Positions 1-9,949 of a stretch of DNA of 64,000 bases are shown one piece after another. Made by a program: the position numbers and the translations under genes. Position 1 is the stretch's first letter; the number at the start of each line of letters is the position of its first letter. The notes beneath the pieces are model-generated. The model did no database searches. It was not told where the DNA came from and worked only from the letters and a program-made list of their open reading frames with translations. Source of the stretch: Bradyrhizobium betae (lineage in GTDB: Bacteria; Pseudomonadota; Alphaproteobacteria; Rhizobiales; Xanthobacteraceae); the NCBI RefSeq assembly GCF_008932115.1, contig NZ_CP044543.1, positions 5,276,501 through 5,340,500 of the forward strand, in the 5' to 3' direction.

Positions 1-1
1 C

Positions 2-1264
2 GCGCTCGACGCCAAGACTGGCAAGGTGGTGTGGGACACCAAGGTGCAGGACTACAAGAAAGGTCAGTACATGACCCTGATGCCGCTGATCGTCGAGGGC
101 AAGGTCATCGTCGGCGGCTCCGGCGGTGAGCTCGGCGTGCGCGGCTACGTCGCCGCCTTCGATGCCAAGGAAGGCAAGGAGCTGTGGCGGACCTATACCA
201 TTCCCGGCGAAGGCGAACCCGGCCACGATACCTGGCAGGGCGACGACTGGAAGACCGGCGGTGGTTCCGCCTGGATGACCGGCAATTACGACAAGGACAC
301 CAAGACGATCTACTGGGGCGTGGGCAATGCCGCGCCTTGGCCCGGCGAGACGCATCCCGGTGACAATCTCTACACCTCGTCGGTGCTCGCGCTCGATCCG
401 GGCAACGGCAAGATCAAGACCTATCACCAGTATCACCAGAACGATTCCTGGGACTGGGACGAGGTCGACGCGCCGATGCTGATCGACCTGCAACGCGACG
501 GCCGCACCATCAAGAGCCTGGTGCATCCCGGCCGCGACGCGATCTTCTGGGTGCTCGAACGCACCCCGACCAAGATCAACTACGTCGCCGGCTGGCCGTT
601 CGTCGCAACCGACGTCTGGAAGGGCATCGATGCCGAGAGCGGGCGGCCGATCGTCGATCCCGACCACAAGCCGGTCATCGGCAAGCGCGTCGAGTTCTGT
701 CCGTCGCTATGGGGCGGCAAGGACTGGCCGTCGGCGGCCTACAGCCAGAAGACTGGTCTGGTCTACGTGCCCGCCAACGAGAATTTCTGCGGCGGCTTCA
801 CCGGCGAGAAGGTTCCGCTCAAGGCGGGCGAGCTCTGGCTCGGCACCAAGCCGGAGGACATCGGCCTCAAGGCGAAGCCGGGAGCGGACCATTTCGGCGA
901 GCTCCAGGCCTGGGATCCCGCCACGGGCAAGAAGGTGTGGCAGCACAACTTCCCGAAATCCCAGTTGTTCGGTTCGGTGACGGCGACGGCGGGCGATCTC
1001 GTCTTCGTCGGCGGCACCAACGACCGCAACTTCCGCGCCTTCCACGCCAAGACCGGCGAGCTGTTGTGGGAGCAGAAGACCAACTCCGGCATCATGGGCA
1101 TGCCGGTGTCCTATGAGATCGACGGCACCCAGTACATCGCGATCCAGTCTGGCTGGGGCGTCGACGCGCAGCGCATCCAGGATGCGCTCGCGACCAACAA
1201 TATCGGCATCGAGTCCAATGTGCCGCAAGGCGGCGTCGTCTGGGTGTTCGCGCTGAAGAAATGA
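2..1264 (+). CDS. PQQ-dependent alcohol dehydrogenase, 3' part (5' end outside window)
   Basis: C-terminal ~420 residues of a periplasmic quinoprotein alcohol dehydrogenase with an eight-bladed propeller. The frame is open from the first base ([11 protein letters not shown]), so the true start lies upstream. Blade motifs of the type DxxTGKxxW recur, and the segment FWVLERT plus the C-terminal PQGGVVWVFAL are typical of the methanol/ethanol dehydrogenase family. The active-site strand reads DSWDWDEVD (codons 452-460 encode D-W-D). The second Asp is the residue that marks lanthanide-dependent enzymes (XoxF, PedH), whereas calcium enzymes have Ala or Ser there. Electrons would pass to a c-type cytochrome. 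The alcohol substrate cannot be read from sequence. A strong hairpin terminator follows. Confidence 0.9.
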   Translation, partial: ALDAKTGKVVWDTKVQDYKKGQYMTLMPLIVEGKVIVGGSGGELGVRGYVAAFDAKEGKELWRTYTIPGEGEPGHDTWQGDDWKTGGGSAWMTGNYDKDTKTIYWGVGNAAPWPGETHPGDNLYTSSVLALDPGNGKIKTYHQYHQNDSWDWDEVDAPMLIDLQRDGRTIKSLVHPGRDAIFWVLERTPTKINYVAGWPFVATDVWKGIDAESGRPIVDPDHKPVIGKRVEFCPSLWGGKDWPSAAYSQKTGLVYVPANENFCGGFTGEKVPLKAGELWLGTKPEDIGLKAKPGADHFGELQAWDPATGKKVWQHNFPKSQLFGSVTATAGDLVFVGGTNDRNFRAFHAKTGELLWEQKTNSGIMGMPVSYEIDGTQYIAIQSGWGVDAQRIQDALATNNIGIESNVPQGGVVWVFALKK

Positions 1265-1304
1265 GCTCCGCGGGCGGATCGAAAGTAGCGGAGCCTCTGG
1301 GGGC

Positions 1305-1337
1305 AAATGCGGCGGACGGCAACGTCCGCCGCATTTT
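1305..1337 (+). terminator. Intrinsic terminator after the first PQQ dehydrogenase
   Basis: A 13-bp perfect inverted repeat (arms 1305-1317 and 1324-1336, loop GGCAAC) ends in a short T run and lies 41 bp after the dehydrogenase stop. Its position fits the end of a plus-strand transcript. Confidence 0.75.
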
Positions 1338-1354
1338 GCGTGTTCCTTGCTTTC

Positions 1355-1512
1355 ACCTTCTCCCCTTGTGGGAGAAGGTGGAGCGGAGCGCCGGATGAGG
1401 GGTATCTATCCGCGTACACAAATCGCAAGGTGTGCTCGCGGAGACATACCCCTCACCCAAGCGAGTTTGTTGCCACCAGCGTCGCGGCTCTCTCCCGCAA
1501 GGGGCGAGGGGA
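1355..1512. repeat. Dispersed palindromic repeat, family A, copy 1
   Basis: About 158 bp that begins TTCTCCCCTTGTGGGAGAAG and ends with the near-complement CTCTCCCGCAAGGGGCGAGG. In between lie GCGCCGGATGAGGGG and CCCCTCACCC, so the whole element is an imperfect long inverted repeat. Related copies are at 21329-21486, 30517-30665 and, diverged, 40463-40628. All four are intergenic. Confidence 0.8.
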
Positions 1513-1536
1513 GATCAATGCGCAGTCGTCAGACAA

Positions 1537-1797
1537 CTACTTCCCCTGCCGATCCACCTTGTCCTTTTCCTTCTGGTTCATCTCCTGAATCTTCGGATCG
1601 GTGCTGCTCTGCCCGGTGGTCTGGGTGGTCGAGGCGGGCGGGGCGTTGGCGTTGGGCAGCGAGTTTTGCTCCGGCGCGGTGGGGCGGGTGGCTGTGGTCG
1701 GTGGCGTCGTACTGTTCTGCGCGAACGCGCCTGTGGTCGTCATGAAAAAGGCGCCCGACAGCAACGAGACTGCGAGCGCCCTTGAGATGTTGGTCAT
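1537..1797 (-). CDS. Small secreted Thr/Pro-rich protein
   Basis: An 86-aa protein of no recognised family. Residues 1-26 form a clear signal peptide ending AFA, followed by a low-complexity Thr/Pro/Asn-rich stretch and a charged tail rich in Lys and Glu. AGGAG lies just upstream of the ATG. It is transcribed in the same direction as the downstream-reading iorAB pair but separated from it. Likely a small periplasmic or surface protein; function unknown. Confidence 0.6.
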   Translation of the reverse strand: MTNISRALAVSLLSGAFFMTTTGAFAQNSTTPPTTATRPTAPEQNSLPNANAPPASTTQTTGQSSTDPKIQEMNQKEKDKVDRQGK

Positions 1798-1853
1798 CGA
1801 TCTGCTCCTGTCAGATCGATGGAAACGGCGCGGAGCCGCCTTATGTTCCCGCG

Positions 1854-4166
1854 CTAAGCCTCCAATTGCTTGCCGAGTGGAAGGCTGCGGATACGCTTGC
1901 CGGTCGCGGCGAAGATCGCATTCATCAGCGCAGGTGCGAACGGCGGCACGCCGGGCTCGCCGACGCCGCTTGGCGGCGTGTCGGGTCCGGGCGGAACGAT
2001 GTAGACGTTGGTCACAACAGGAGATTCGTCCATCCTGACGACGGGGAAGTCGTCAAAGTTCTTCTGCTCCACCTTGCCGTCCTTGAACGTGACCGCGCCG
2101 TATTTGGTCAGGCTCAGCCCCATGATCGCCGCGCCCTCGATCTGCGAGGCGATGCGCTCGGGGTTGACATAGGTGCCGCAGTCGATCGCGGTGTCGACCC
2201 GCGGCACACTCAGCTTGCCCTTGTCGTCGACGGCCACCTCGACGATGGTCGCGATGTAGCTGACGAAGCTGCGGTGCACGGCAATGCCGAGGCCGTGACC
2301 CTTGGGTACCTGACGGCCCCATTCGCCCTTCTCGGCGACCAGCTCGACCACCTTGCGCAGGCGCGCGGTGTCGATCGGGTAGCTGTCAGTGGGCTCGCCG
2401 TAGTTCCACATGTCCTTGACGGCGGGCTTGACGATGCGCGGGCTGCCGATCAGCGCGAGCAGCGTCTCCTTCTGGTCGCGTCCGGTCGCAGCGGCGATCT
2501 CGCCGACCATCGACTGTACCGCGAAGGCGCGCGGGATATTCGAGACCGAGCGGAACCAGCCGATTCGGGTGAACGCGGCAGCTTCCGGGTTCTCGCAGGA
2601 GATGTTGGCGATCTCGAACGGCATGTCGACGAGGCCCATGCCGAGCTCGAACGGCGCTGCGTGCTTGGCGCCCGCCGCGAACGTCGACGCGATGGTGGGC
2701 GCCACGCTGCGGTGACGCCAGGCGATCACCTTGCCGCTCTTGTCGAGCCCCGCCTCGATCCGTTCCACGGAGACGGTGTGCAGGAAGTCGTGGTGGAGGT
2801 CGTCCTCACGCGTCCACTGCACCTTCACGGGCGCACCGAGTTCCTTCGACAGCAGCGCGGCCTCGAGCGCGAAGTCGCATTTCGACTTGCGGCCGAAGCC
2901 ACCGCCGAGCAGCGTCACGTTGACGGTGACATTGCCCTCGGGGATGCCGAGCGTCTTGGCGACGTCTTCGCGCGTGCCGCCGGGGCTCTGCACCGGCGCC
3001 CAGATCTCCGCCCTGTCGCCCTTGACGTCGGCGACGGCTACCGGCGGCTCCATGCTGACATGGGCGAGGTGCGGCAGGTAGTATTCGCCGACCACGACCT
3101 TGTCGGCGCTCTTCAACGCAGCGTCCGCGTCGCCCTCGGCACGCACGACGAGGCCGGGCTTGCGTGAGGCCTCCTCGAGCTCCTTGCGATAGGCGACCGA
3201 GTCGTATTTGCCGTTGGCGCCGTCGTCCCAGACCAGCTTCAGTGCGTCGCGGCCCTTGATCGCCGCGCCGGTGTTGCGTGCGATCACGGCGACGCCGCCG
3301 AGCGGCTGGAATTTCGACGGCCACGGCCAGCCTTGAACTTTCATCACCTTCTCGACGCCGGGCACCTTCAGCGCCGCGTCGGGATCGAACGAGACCAGCT
3401 TGCCGCCGGTCACCGGCGGGCGGGCGATCACGGCGTATTTCATGCCTGCCAGCCGCACGTCGGCGCCGTAGCGCGCCTTGCCGGTGGTGATGTCGTGGAG
3501 ATCGACGATGCTGACCTGGCCCTTGCCGAGATAGCGAAAGTCTTTGGGGTCCTTCAGCTTGAGGCCTTCGATAGCAGGCACCGATTCCTTGGCGGCATCG
3601 GCAGCCAACTCGCCGAAGCCGAGCTTGCGCCCGCTGGCGCTGTGGACGACCTCGTGATTGACGGCCTTCACCTCGGTCGCCGGCACGTTCCAGCGCTTGG
3701 CCGCGGCCTGCTCCAGCATGGTGCGGGCCGAGGCGCCGATCTGGCGCATCGGGATCAGATAATGCCGCGTGCTGCGCGAACCGTCGGTGTCCTGGTTGCC
3801 GAACGTGACCTCGTCGCCATGGGCCTGCTGCACCTTGACCTTCGACCAGTCGGCTTCCATCTCCTCGGCCACGATCAGCGGCAGGCTGGTGCGCACGCCG
3901 GTGCCCATCTCGGAACGGTGGGCAAGGATGGTGACGGTGCCGTCGGACGCGACCGCGACGAACACGCGCGGATCGACCACGACGCCATGCGGCATCTTGC
4001 CGGCGCCGGTCTCATAGGCAAAGGCCTGGCGCGACATCACGGGCGCGGCGAGCACGAAGCCGCCGGTGACGCCGAGTCCTTTCAGGATGTTGCGGCGCGA
4101 GACCTTCTCGACGCGGATGTTCTTTTCGAAGCCACGAAGCTTCCCAGGGTTGTCGATGAAATTCAT
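1854..4166 (-). CDS. Molybdopterin-binding large subunit, IorB-type (xanthine dehydrogenase family)
   Basis: A 770-aa catalytic subunit of an isoquinoline 1-oxidoreductase/aldehyde-type molybdenum hydroxylase. The N-terminus has a twin-arginine motif (SRRNILKG, ~res 23-30) before a hydrophobic segment, as in exported IorB proteins. The molybdopterin glycine-rich region GGGFGRK (~res 420) and the C-terminal GVGEPGVPP with the catalytic Glu are visible. It pairs with the [2Fe-2S] subunit immediately upstream, whose TGA lies one base before this ATG, so translation is probably coupled. The substrate could be an aldehyde or N-heterocycle. Next to alcohol dehydrogenases an aldehyde is plausible, but this is inference. 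Confidence 0.88.
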   Translation of the reverse strand: MNFIDNPGKLRGFEKNIRVEKVSRRNILKGLGVTGGFVLAAPVMSRQAFAYETGAGKMPHGVVVDPRVFVAVASDGTVTILAHRSEMGTGVRTSLPLIVAEEMEADWSKVKVQQAHGDEVTFGNQDTDGSRSTRHYLIPMRQIGASARTMLEQAAAKRWNVPATEVKAVNHEVVHSASGRKLGFGELAADAAKESVPAIEGLKLKDPKDFRYLGKGQVSIVDLHDITTGKARYGADVRLAGMKYAVIARPPVTGGKLVSFDPDAALKVPGVEKVMKVQGWPWPSKFQPLGGVAVIARNTGAAIKGRDALKLVWDDGANGKYDSVAYRKELEEASRKPGLVVRAEGDADAALKSADKVVVGEYYLPHLAHVSMEPPVAVADVKGDRAEIWAPVQSPGGTREDVAKTLGIPEGNVTVNVTLLGGGFGRKSKCDFALEAALLSKELGAPVKVQWTREDDLHHDFLHTVSVERIEAGLDKSGKVIAWRHRSVAPTIASTFAAGAKHAAPFELGMGLVDMPFEIANISCENPEAAAFTRIGWFRSVSNIPRAFAVQSMVGEIAAATGRDQKETLLALIGSPRIVKPAVKDMWNYGEPTDSYPIDTARLRKVVELVAEKGEWGRQVPKGHGLGIAVHRSFVSYIATIVEVAVDDKGKLSVPRVDTAIDCGTYVNPERIASQIEGAAIMGLSLTKYGAVTFKDGKVEQKNFDDFPVVRMDESPVVTNVYIVPPGPDTPPSGVGEPGVPPFAPALMNAIFAATGKRIRSLPLGKQLEA

Positions 4167-4167
4167 G

Positions 4168-4620
4168 TCACACTCCCGTCGATGCGAGATGGACCGCGTT
4201 CTCGATGCGCTGATAGCAACCGCAGCGGCAGATATTGCCGGCCATCGCCTCGCGGATCTGGTCGTGCGACGGCTTGGGGTTCTCCATCAGCAGCGAAGCA
4301 GCCTGCATGATCTGGCCGGCCTGGCAGAAGCCGCATTGGGGGACGTTGACCTGCCGCCAGGCCTTCTGGACGGGATGATCGCCGTTCGGATGCAGGCCCT
4401 CGATCGTGGTGACCTCGCGGCCGGCGACGTCGTTGATCGACGTGATGCAGGAGCGTACGGCTTCCTTGCCGACGATGACCGTACAGGCGCCGCACAGGGC
4501 CTGGCCGCAGCCATATTTGGTGCCGGTCAGCCCGGCTTCGTCACGCAGGAACCAGAGTAGCGGGAGATCCGGGTCGCCGTCCCAGCTCTGTTCCTGGCCG
4601 TTGATCTTCACCTTGATCAT
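4168..4620 (-). CDS. [2Fe-2S]-binding small subunit, IorA-type
   Basis: A 150-aa iron-sulfur subunit of the molybdenum hydroxylase. The N-terminal plant-type ferredoxin cluster is CGQALCGAC with a following Cys. The C-terminal helical domain carries the second cluster motif CGFC...CRCGC. It moves electrons from the Mo site of the downstream large subunit to an external acceptor, usually a cytochrome c. The start was set at MIKVKI because GAGGGA lies just upstream. An upstream in-frame extension is not family-like. Confidence 0.9.
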   Translation of the reverse strand: MIKVKINGQEQSWDGDPDLPLLWFLRDEAGLTGTKYGCGQALCGACTVIVGKEAVRSCITSINDVAGREVTTIEGLHPNGDHPVQKAWRQVNVPQCGFCQAGQIMQAASLLMENPKPSHDQIREAMAGNICRCGCYQRIENAVHLASTGV

Positions 4621-4982
4621 GATCGTCCCTCGCTCTTCATAAGCTTGCTGATTTTGACATTGCCGACGTCCGTCGGCGCAATGTTGGTTGCGTCGTCGCC
4701 GCATTCGAGCCTTTGTCCCGCGCGGGCAGATCCCGGCAGGAGGCAGAAATGCGAATCGTGATGTCCGGATGTGCTCGATACCTCTCCCGTGTTGTTCTTG
4801 TTTGATTGAACTTCGCGCGGCATCGTGACGGGGCGACCGTAACAGAGATCGCACAGGCCCGGCATTCACAGCCGAGTGTTCCTGACGGGAAAAGACTGCA
4901 ACGCAGGTTTGTCAAAAGCAGGGCGCGGCATCACGTTGCGCGCCGGTGGGTTGCACTGTGCGCTTGCGAAATGAGCGCGCAG
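4621..4982. other. Upstream region of iorAB
   Basis: A stretch without a convincing gene. Short open frames here lack homology-like features. It should contain the promoter for the minus-strand iorAB pair. The octamer TGCAACGC at 4897-4904 recurs upstream of other oxidation genes in this window. Confidence 0.4.
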
Positions 4983-5022
4983 AAAAAAGCTTCGTCCGGC
5001 AGAATGACTGCGCGGACGAAGC
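4983..5022 (-). terminator. Intrinsic terminator of the xoxF-xoxG-frmA-gfa run
   Basis: Read on the minus strand, a perfect 10-bp stem (arms 5013-5022 and 4989-4998) is followed directly by six T residues (4988-4983). It lies 237 bp after the gfa stop and is the only strong terminator downstream of the minus-strand genes that begin with xoxF. Confidence 0.75.
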
Positions 5023-5258
5023 AGTGTGCCTCAGTCGAGGGAGGGAGAAACGCAGGGGCGCGGACTTCGAATGGGAAGCAGGCGGCACTGCGCAGTCATT
5101 CAGAGACCAGGACTGAGGAGCTCGTGGCCCTCATACGCAGAGTGAAGGCGGCGGCATCGCCGCGGTCGCCCCGAGACTGGCCCCGTCCGGCTCGCTGGAG
5201 GCCAGCGAGGGGACGGGGCAGGGAGTGTGGTCCGGCGGCCTTGTTCAGGCCGCCTTGG
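5023..5258. other. 3' untranslated stretch after gfa
   Basis: Non-coding sequence between the gfa stop and the terminator; no gene-like frame or other element was seen. Confidence 0.3.
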
Positions 5259-5822
5259 TTACGCGGCCTTGGCTTTGGCCACGTGGGTCGCGATCGCGTC
5301 CATCAGCGCCGGTGACAGGCAGTCATAGGGCTCGAGCCCGATTTCCTTCAGCCGCGTGCGGATGCCGGCCATCTGCTCCGGCTTCACGCCCGATTCGATC
5401 ACGGAGGAGACGAAGGCGGCGAATTGCGGCGCCTGCGATCCCTGCTCCTGGAACAGTTCGGGATGGATGAAGTCGAGGCCGTAGAACGGATGGTTCTTGT
5501 TCTCGATCCGGCCGAACATATGCGTGCCGCAGGCCTTGCAGGCGTGGCGCTGGATCACCGCGGACGCGTCGACGATCTGGAGCTTGTCGCCGTTCTCGAG
5601 CACGGTGACGTTCTGGCGCGGCACGACGGCGACGACGGAGAATGTCGCGCCCTGCGGCTTCCAGCACTTGGTGCAGCCGCAGGCGTGGTTGTGCGCGACG
5701 TCGCCCTTGATGCCCACCTTGACCTGGTGGTCCTTGCATTTGCAGGCGAGCGTGCCGCCGGCAAAATGGCCGGTACCTTGTTTGAGGCCGTTGTCGATCG
5801 AGGGATGGAGTGCAACAGTCAT
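5259..5822 (-). CDS. gfa: S-(hydroxymethyl)glutathione synthase (glutathione-dependent formaldehyde-activating enzyme)
   Basis: A 187-aa cytoplasmic Gfa enzyme. It speeds the condensation of formaldehyde with glutathione to S-hydroxymethylglutathione, the substrate of the dehydrogenase encoded just upstream. Zinc-binding cysteines are visible as C27-x-C29, C48-x-C50-x2-C53 and C95-x2-C98, the standard Gfa/Mss4-fold pattern. The length is normal for the family. It is the last gene of the minus-strand run xoxF-xoxG-frmA-gfa, 33 bp after frmA. Confidence 0.95.
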   Translation of the reverse strand: MTVALHPSIDNGLKQGTGHFAGGTLACKCKDHQVKVGIKGDVAHNHACGCTKCWKPQGATFSVVAVVPRQNVTVLENGDKLQIVDASAVIQRHACKACGTHMFGRIENKNHPFYGLDFIHPELFQEQGSQAPQFAAFVSSVIESGVKPEQMAGIRTRLKEIGLEPYDCLSPALMDAIATHVAKAKAA

Positions 5823-5855
5823 GGGTCGATCCTCCTTGGGGGTGACGCTTTCGAG

Positions 5856-6965
5856 CTAGTACACGACGACGGAACGAATGGATTTGCCCTCGTGCATGAG
5901 GTCAAAACCCTTGTTGATCTCTTCGAGCTTGAGCACGTGGGTGATCATCGGATCGATCTGGATCTTTCCGTTCATGTACCAGTCGACGATCTTCGGCACG
6001 TCGGTGCGGCCACGCGCGCCACCGAAAGCCGTGCCGCGCCAGTTGCGCCCGGTGACGAGCTGGAACGGGCGGGTGGCGATCTCCTTGCCGGATTCGGCGA
6101 CGCCGATGATGATCGAGGTGCCCCAGCCGCGATGGCAGGCTTCCAGCGCCTGGCGCATCACGGTGGTGTTGCCGGTGCAGTCGAAGGTGTAGTCGGCGCC
6201 GCCGTCGGTGAGGCCGACGAGATGCTGGACGATGTCGCCGGTGATCTTCTTGGGGTTGACGAACTCGGTCATGCCGAACCGGCGGCCCCAATCCTCCTTG
6301 GAGTCGTTGATGTCGACACCGATGATCTTGTCGGCGCCGGCCATCTTGGCACCCTGGATCACGTTGAGGCCGATGCCACCGAGGCCGAACACGACCACGT
6401 TGGAGCCCGGCTCGACCTTGGCGGTGTTGACCACGGCACCGACGCCGGTGGTGACGCCGCAGCCGATGTAGCAGCTCTTGTCGAACGGCGCGTCCTCGCG
6501 GATCTTGGCGACCGCGATCTCCGGCAGCACGGTGAAGTTCGAGAAGGTCGAGCAGCCCATATAATGGTAGACCGGCTTGCCCTTGTAGGAGAAGCGGCTG
6601 GTGCCATCAGGCATCACGCCCTTGCCTTGCGTCGCGCGGATCGCGGTGCAGAGATTGGTCTTCTGGCTCAGGCAGCTTTTGCACTGCCGGCATTCCGGCG
6701 TGTAGAGCGGGATGACGTGATCGCCCGGCTTCACCGAGGTCACGCCCGGGCCGATTTCGCGGATGATGCCGGCGCCCTCATGGCCCAGGATCGACGGGAA
6801 GATTCCCTCGCTGTCGAAGCCGTCGAGCGTGTAGGCGTCGGTATGGCAGATGCCCGTCGCCTTAATCTCGACCAGCACTTCTCCGGCCTTCGGCCCTTCC
6901 AGATCGAGTTCGACGATCTCGAGCGGCTTCTTGGCTTCGAATGCGACGGCGGCACGTGTCTTCAT
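5856..6965 (-). CDS. frmA: S-(hydroxymethyl)glutathione dehydrogenase / class III alcohol dehydrogenase
   Basis: A 369-aa zinc- and NAD-dependent dehydrogenase that oxidises S-hydroxymethylglutathione to S-formylglutathione in the cytoplasm. Catalytic zinc ligands (C40, H62 with E63), the four-Cys structural zinc loop [15 protein letters not shown] and the Rossmann motif GLGGIG are present. Length and sequence are those of class III ADH (also called adhC or flhA). It lies between xoxG and gfa and receives formaldehyde made by XoxF. The product is hydrolysed by FghA, encoded at 30.7-31.5 kb. Confidence 0.96.
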   Translation of the reverse strand: MKTRAAVAFEAKKPLEIVELDLEGPKAGEVLVEIKATGICHTDAYTLDGFDSEGIFPSILGHEGAGIIREIGPGVTSVKPGDHVIPLYTPECRQCKSCLSQKTNLCTAIRATQGKGVMPDGTSRFSYKGKPVYHYMGCSTFSNFTVLPEIAVAKIREDAPFDKSCYIGCGVTTGVGAVVNTAKVEPGSNVVVFGLGGIGLNVIQGAKMAGADKIIGVDINDSKEDWGRRFGMTEFVNPKKITGDIVQHLVGLTDGGADYTFDCTGNTTVMRQALEACHRGWGTSIIIGVAESGKEIATRPFQLVTGRNWRGTAFGGARGRTDVPKIVDWYMNGKIQIDPMITHVLKLEEINKGFDLMHEGKSIRSVVVY

Positions 6966-7025
6966 CGGTAACTCCTCAGATTCTCATAGGACGCCAAGAA
7001 GTAGTCCTGGCAGTCCTCGTAACGT

Positions 7026-7547
7026 TCATTTGTGGCCCATGCAGGCGTCTTCCGCCTTGGTGTAGACCTCGTTCTTCTCGTCCTTCTTGGCGGGACGCTG
7101 CCGGCCCCAGGCTTCGGTCGAGCGGGCGCGGAGATAGACGTAGAGGTCGTCCATGTAGCAGGCGACGTTCGGGTTGTCGCCGAAGGCCGGCATGACGTTC
7201 TCCTGCGCGGTCGAAATGTTCTTGCGGCCGGACGCGACGACGCCGAGGAAGTCGCCATAGCTCATGGTCTTGACGGAGTCCTTCAGGGCCGGCGCGTAGG
7301 TCGATCCCATGCCGTCGGGACCATGGCAGACGTGACAGTCGGAGTGATAGCGGCGGTATCCGGAATAGGTGAACCAGTCCACGGTGCCGTCGGCCGAAAT
7401 CTTGTAGGTCGGGTTTCCTTCCTTATCGAGCCACTTTCCGTCGTCTTCCTTCTTGACGGCGGTCGGGTCGCCCGGACCTCCCGCTTGTGCAAGTCCTCCG
7501 GACGCAACGAAGATGATTGCAACGATGGCAAGGCAGATTTTACGCAA
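7026..7547 (-). CDS. xoxG: c-type cytochrome of methanol oxidation (XoxG-like)
   Basis: A 173-aa periplasmic cytochrome, the likely electron acceptor of XoxF. The signal peptide is residues 1-22. The single haem motif is CHVCH (C71-H75), and M119 (ENVMPAF) is the probable axial ligand. Two further cysteines (C130 and C169) match the four-cysteine cytochromes linked to methanol metabolism. It lies 80 bp downstream of xoxF on the same strand, as in other xoxFG pairs. Confidence 0.9.
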   Translation of the reverse strand: MRKICLAIVAIIFVASGGLAQAGGPGDPTAVKKEDDGKWLDKEGNPTYKISADGTVDWFTYSGYRRYHSDCHVCHGPDGMGSTYAPALKDSVKTMSYGDFLGVVASGRKNISTAQENVMPAFGDNPNVACYMDDLYVYLRARSTEAWGRQRPAKKDEKNEVYTKAEDACMGHK

Positions 7548-7627
7548 GAGATTGTCCTCGAAGGCATCGGGAGGAGACGAGCCGGCGCGTGGAGTTGATC
7601 CACGCGCCGGAGCGATACGAGATGAGG

Positions 7628-9436
7628 CTAGTTCGCCGGCAGCGAGAACACGGTCAGCGTACCGCCGAGCGCCGTGTAGTTGCTGAGGGCCGCGTAGCCG
7701 CCGACTGCGCCGAGACCGGCGGTCGGATCGGTCAGGCCTGCCGCCAGACCGATGCCGGCCCAGCCGCCGACGCCCGAGAGCACTGCGACATACTGCTTGC
7801 CGCCGTTCTCATAGGTCGTGACGTTGCCGATGATGCCGGAGGGAGTCTTGAACTTGTAGAGCTCCTTTCCGGTCTTGGCGTCGACCGCCTTCAGGTAGCC
7901 TTCGAGCGTGCCGTAGAACACCACGCCGCCGGCGGTTGCGAGCGCACCCGACCAGACCGAGAACTGCTCCTTGTTCGACCAGACGATCTTGCCGGTCTTG
8001 CCGTCCCAGGCGATGAAGTTGCCCATATGGGTCTCACCCGCCGGCGGGTACATCGAGAGCGTTGCGCCCACATAGGGCTGGCCCGCGGTGTAGCTCACCT
8101 TGAACGGTTCGTAGTCCATGCAGACGTGGTTGGTCGGAACGTAGAACAGCTGCGTGTCCGGCGAGTAGGCTGCCGGCTGCTCGTCCTTGGTGCCGAGCGC
8201 GGCCGGGCAGATGCCCTTCACGTTGTGGTCCTCACCCGCCTTGTCGGTCGAAGCTGCGTCGAGCACCTTCGGACGGCCATAGGTCGGCGAGTTCTTGTCC
8301 ATGTCCACGCCCGAGGTCCAGTTCACCTTCGGATCGAACTTCTCGGCGACCAGCAATTCGCCGGTGGCGCGATCCATCGTATAGCCGAGGCCGTTACGAT
8401 CGAAATGCGTCAACAGCTTGCGCGGCTGGCCGTTGATCGACTGGTCCGAGAGGATCATCTCGTTGACGCCGTCATAGTCCCACTCGTCGTGGGGCGTCAT
8501 CTGGTAGACCCACTTGGCCATGCCGGTGTCCGGGTTACGTGCCCAGATCGTCATCGACCATTTGTTGTCGCCGGGACGCTGCTTCGGATTCCAGGTCGAG
8601 GGGTTGCCCGATCCGTAATAGACGAGGTTCAGCTCGGGATCGTAGGAGATCCAGCCCCAGGTCGCGCCGCCGCCGATCTTCCACTGATCGCCCTGCCAGG
8701 TCTTGAGGCTCGAGTCCTTGCCGACTGGCTTGCCGAGCGCGGTGGTCTTCTCGGCGTCGACCAGGATCTGGTCGTCCGGACCTTCCGAATAGCCGCGCCA
8801 TGCCAGCTTGCCGGTCTTGATGTCGTAGGCTGACATATGGGCCTGAACGCCGAACTCGCCGCCGGAGATGCCGATCAGCACCTTGTCCTTGACGACCAGC
8901 GGTGCCGAGGTTCCGGTCTCGCCCTTGCCGGGATCGCCGTTCTTGGCGGTCCATGCGACCTTGCCGGTCTTGGCATCGAGTGCGACGAGCGTGGTGTCGG
9001 CCTGATGCAGGAAGATCTTGCCGTCACCGAAGGCGAGGCCGCGGTTGACCGTGTCGCAGCACATCACCGGAATGACGTTCGGATCCTGCTTCGGCTCGTA
9101 CTTCCAGACGATCTTGTTCTCGTTGGAAAGGTCAATGGCGTAGACCTTGTTCGGGAACGGCGTGTGGACGTACATCATGTTGCCGATGATCAGCGGACCA
9201 CCTTCGTGGCCGCGCAGCACGCCGGTCGAGAAGGTCCAGGCGACCTGAAGCTTGCCGACGTTTTGTGCATTGATCTGGTTCAGCTTGGAATAGCGAGTGC
9301 TGGCATAGTCGCCTGCCGGGATGACCCAATCCTTGGGATTCTGGGACATCTTGAGCACTTCGTCATTCGCTGACGCGCTCCCGACGGCAAGCGCCGCCGC
9401 GGAGCCAAGAAGGGTCGCCAGTAACACCTTGCGCAT
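7628..9436 (-). CDS. xoxF: Lanthanide-dependent methanol dehydrogenase XoxF
   Basis: A 602-aa periplasmic PQQ methanol dehydrogenase. The start at MRKVLL has CGGAGG upstream and gives a 21-22-residue signal peptide. The adjacent-cysteine pair (C126-C127, MCCDTVNRG) that packs on PQQ is present. The metal site reads D320-Y-D322 (nt 8471-8479), equal to mature D299 and D301. The second Asp coordinates the lanthanide and is Ala in MxaF. No mxaF or mxaI small subunit is seen. It heads the minus-strand run with xoxG, frmA and gfa. A divergent AraC-type gene lies upstream. Confidence 0.96.
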   Translation of the reverse strand: MRKVLLATLLGSAAALAVGSASANDEVLKMSQNPKDWVIPAGDYASTRYSKLNQINAQNVGKLQVAWTFSTGVLRGHEGGPLIIGNMMYVHTPFPNKVYAIDLSNENKIVWKYEPKQDPNVIPVMCCDTVNRGLAFGDGKIFLHQADTTLVALDAKTGKVAWTAKNGDPGKGETGTSAPLVVKDKVLIGISGGEFGVQAHMSAYDIKTGKLAWRGYSEGPDDQILVDAEKTTALGKPVGKDSSLKTWQGDQWKIGGGATWGWISYDPELNLVYYGSGNPSTWNPKQRPGDNKWSMTIWARNPDTGMAKWVYQMTPHDEWDYDGVNEMILSDQSINGQPRKLLTHFDRNGLGYTMDRATGELLVAEKFDPKVNWTSGVDMDKNSPTYGRPKVLDAASTDKAGEDHNVKGICPAALGTKDEQPAAYSPDTQLFYVPTNHVCMDYEPFKVSYTAGQPYVGATLSMYPPAGETHMGNFIAWDGKTGKIVWSNKEQFSVWSGALATAGGVVFYGTLEGYLKAVDAKTGKELYKFKTPSGIIGNVTTYENGGKQYVAVLSGVGGWAGIGLAAGLTDPTAGLGAVGGYAALSNYTALGGTLTVFSLPAN

Positions 9437-9949
9437 AGTCGTTCCTCCGTTGGTATCGTTTATTGTTTCTGAAGCATTGCTCAATCACCGGGCTTCTCGT
9501 CCGGCGTCTGCTCGTGCAGGGCGGTCACGATTGGGACCAGAAACGATGCTGTGCTGTTTCCTCCTCGGGATGAGAGCTACGGGTCCACGTGCAGGAGCGG
9601 CCCGTTCTTGTTGTTCCCTTCGCAATCCCTAACGACTTCGCCATCGGGAAACTTGCCCAAGAGAGAAGCTAGTTTGCTTGATAGCGCACGGACGCGAAGA
9701 ATTTGATTTTGCAGTAGCGAATTCAGCGGCTTCGGCATCGTGCGGCGCGGCGTGCAACGCTCAGGTTCCCCTTGACGGCGCTGCAACTAAGGCGGAGGAT
9801 TAACTTTCAAGGGTGGCAATGGAATGATGGCGCTCGTTCCACAAGATCGCTCAAATTCGAGGTAAACGTCACGCAATCACGGCGGAGGGCTCCAGCAGCG
9901 CTGGTCGCGATTCGCGTTGAATATCCGGGTAGGACCAGTGGCTGGATTA
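9437..9949. promoter_or_regulatory. Divergent xoxF / araC-type intergenic region
   Basis: 513 bp with no convincing gene; a 69-codon minus-strand frame at 9577-9786 looks spurious. It must hold the xoxF and regulator promoters. Two possible sites are ATCGGGAA at 9643-9650 (also repeated upstream of the TonB receptor) and TGCAACGC at 9753-9760 (repeated upstream of iorA, fghA and the gene at 23468). Neither is proven. Confidence 0.4.

Noticed and set aside
1355..1512. Palindromic repeats as insertion sequences
   Set aside because: They are too short for a transposase and show no target duplication; called dispersed repeats instead.
1782..3167. Long plus-strand open frame of 461 codons
   Set aside because: It lies antisense to iorB, whose domains and motifs are clear. 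GC-rich DNA gives long shadow frames, and this one shows no domain, signal or ribosome site.
4621..4869. N-terminal extension of the [2Fe-2S] subunit
   Set aside because: The family begins at MIKVKI, and the extra residues are basic and unlike any ferredoxin-domain start.
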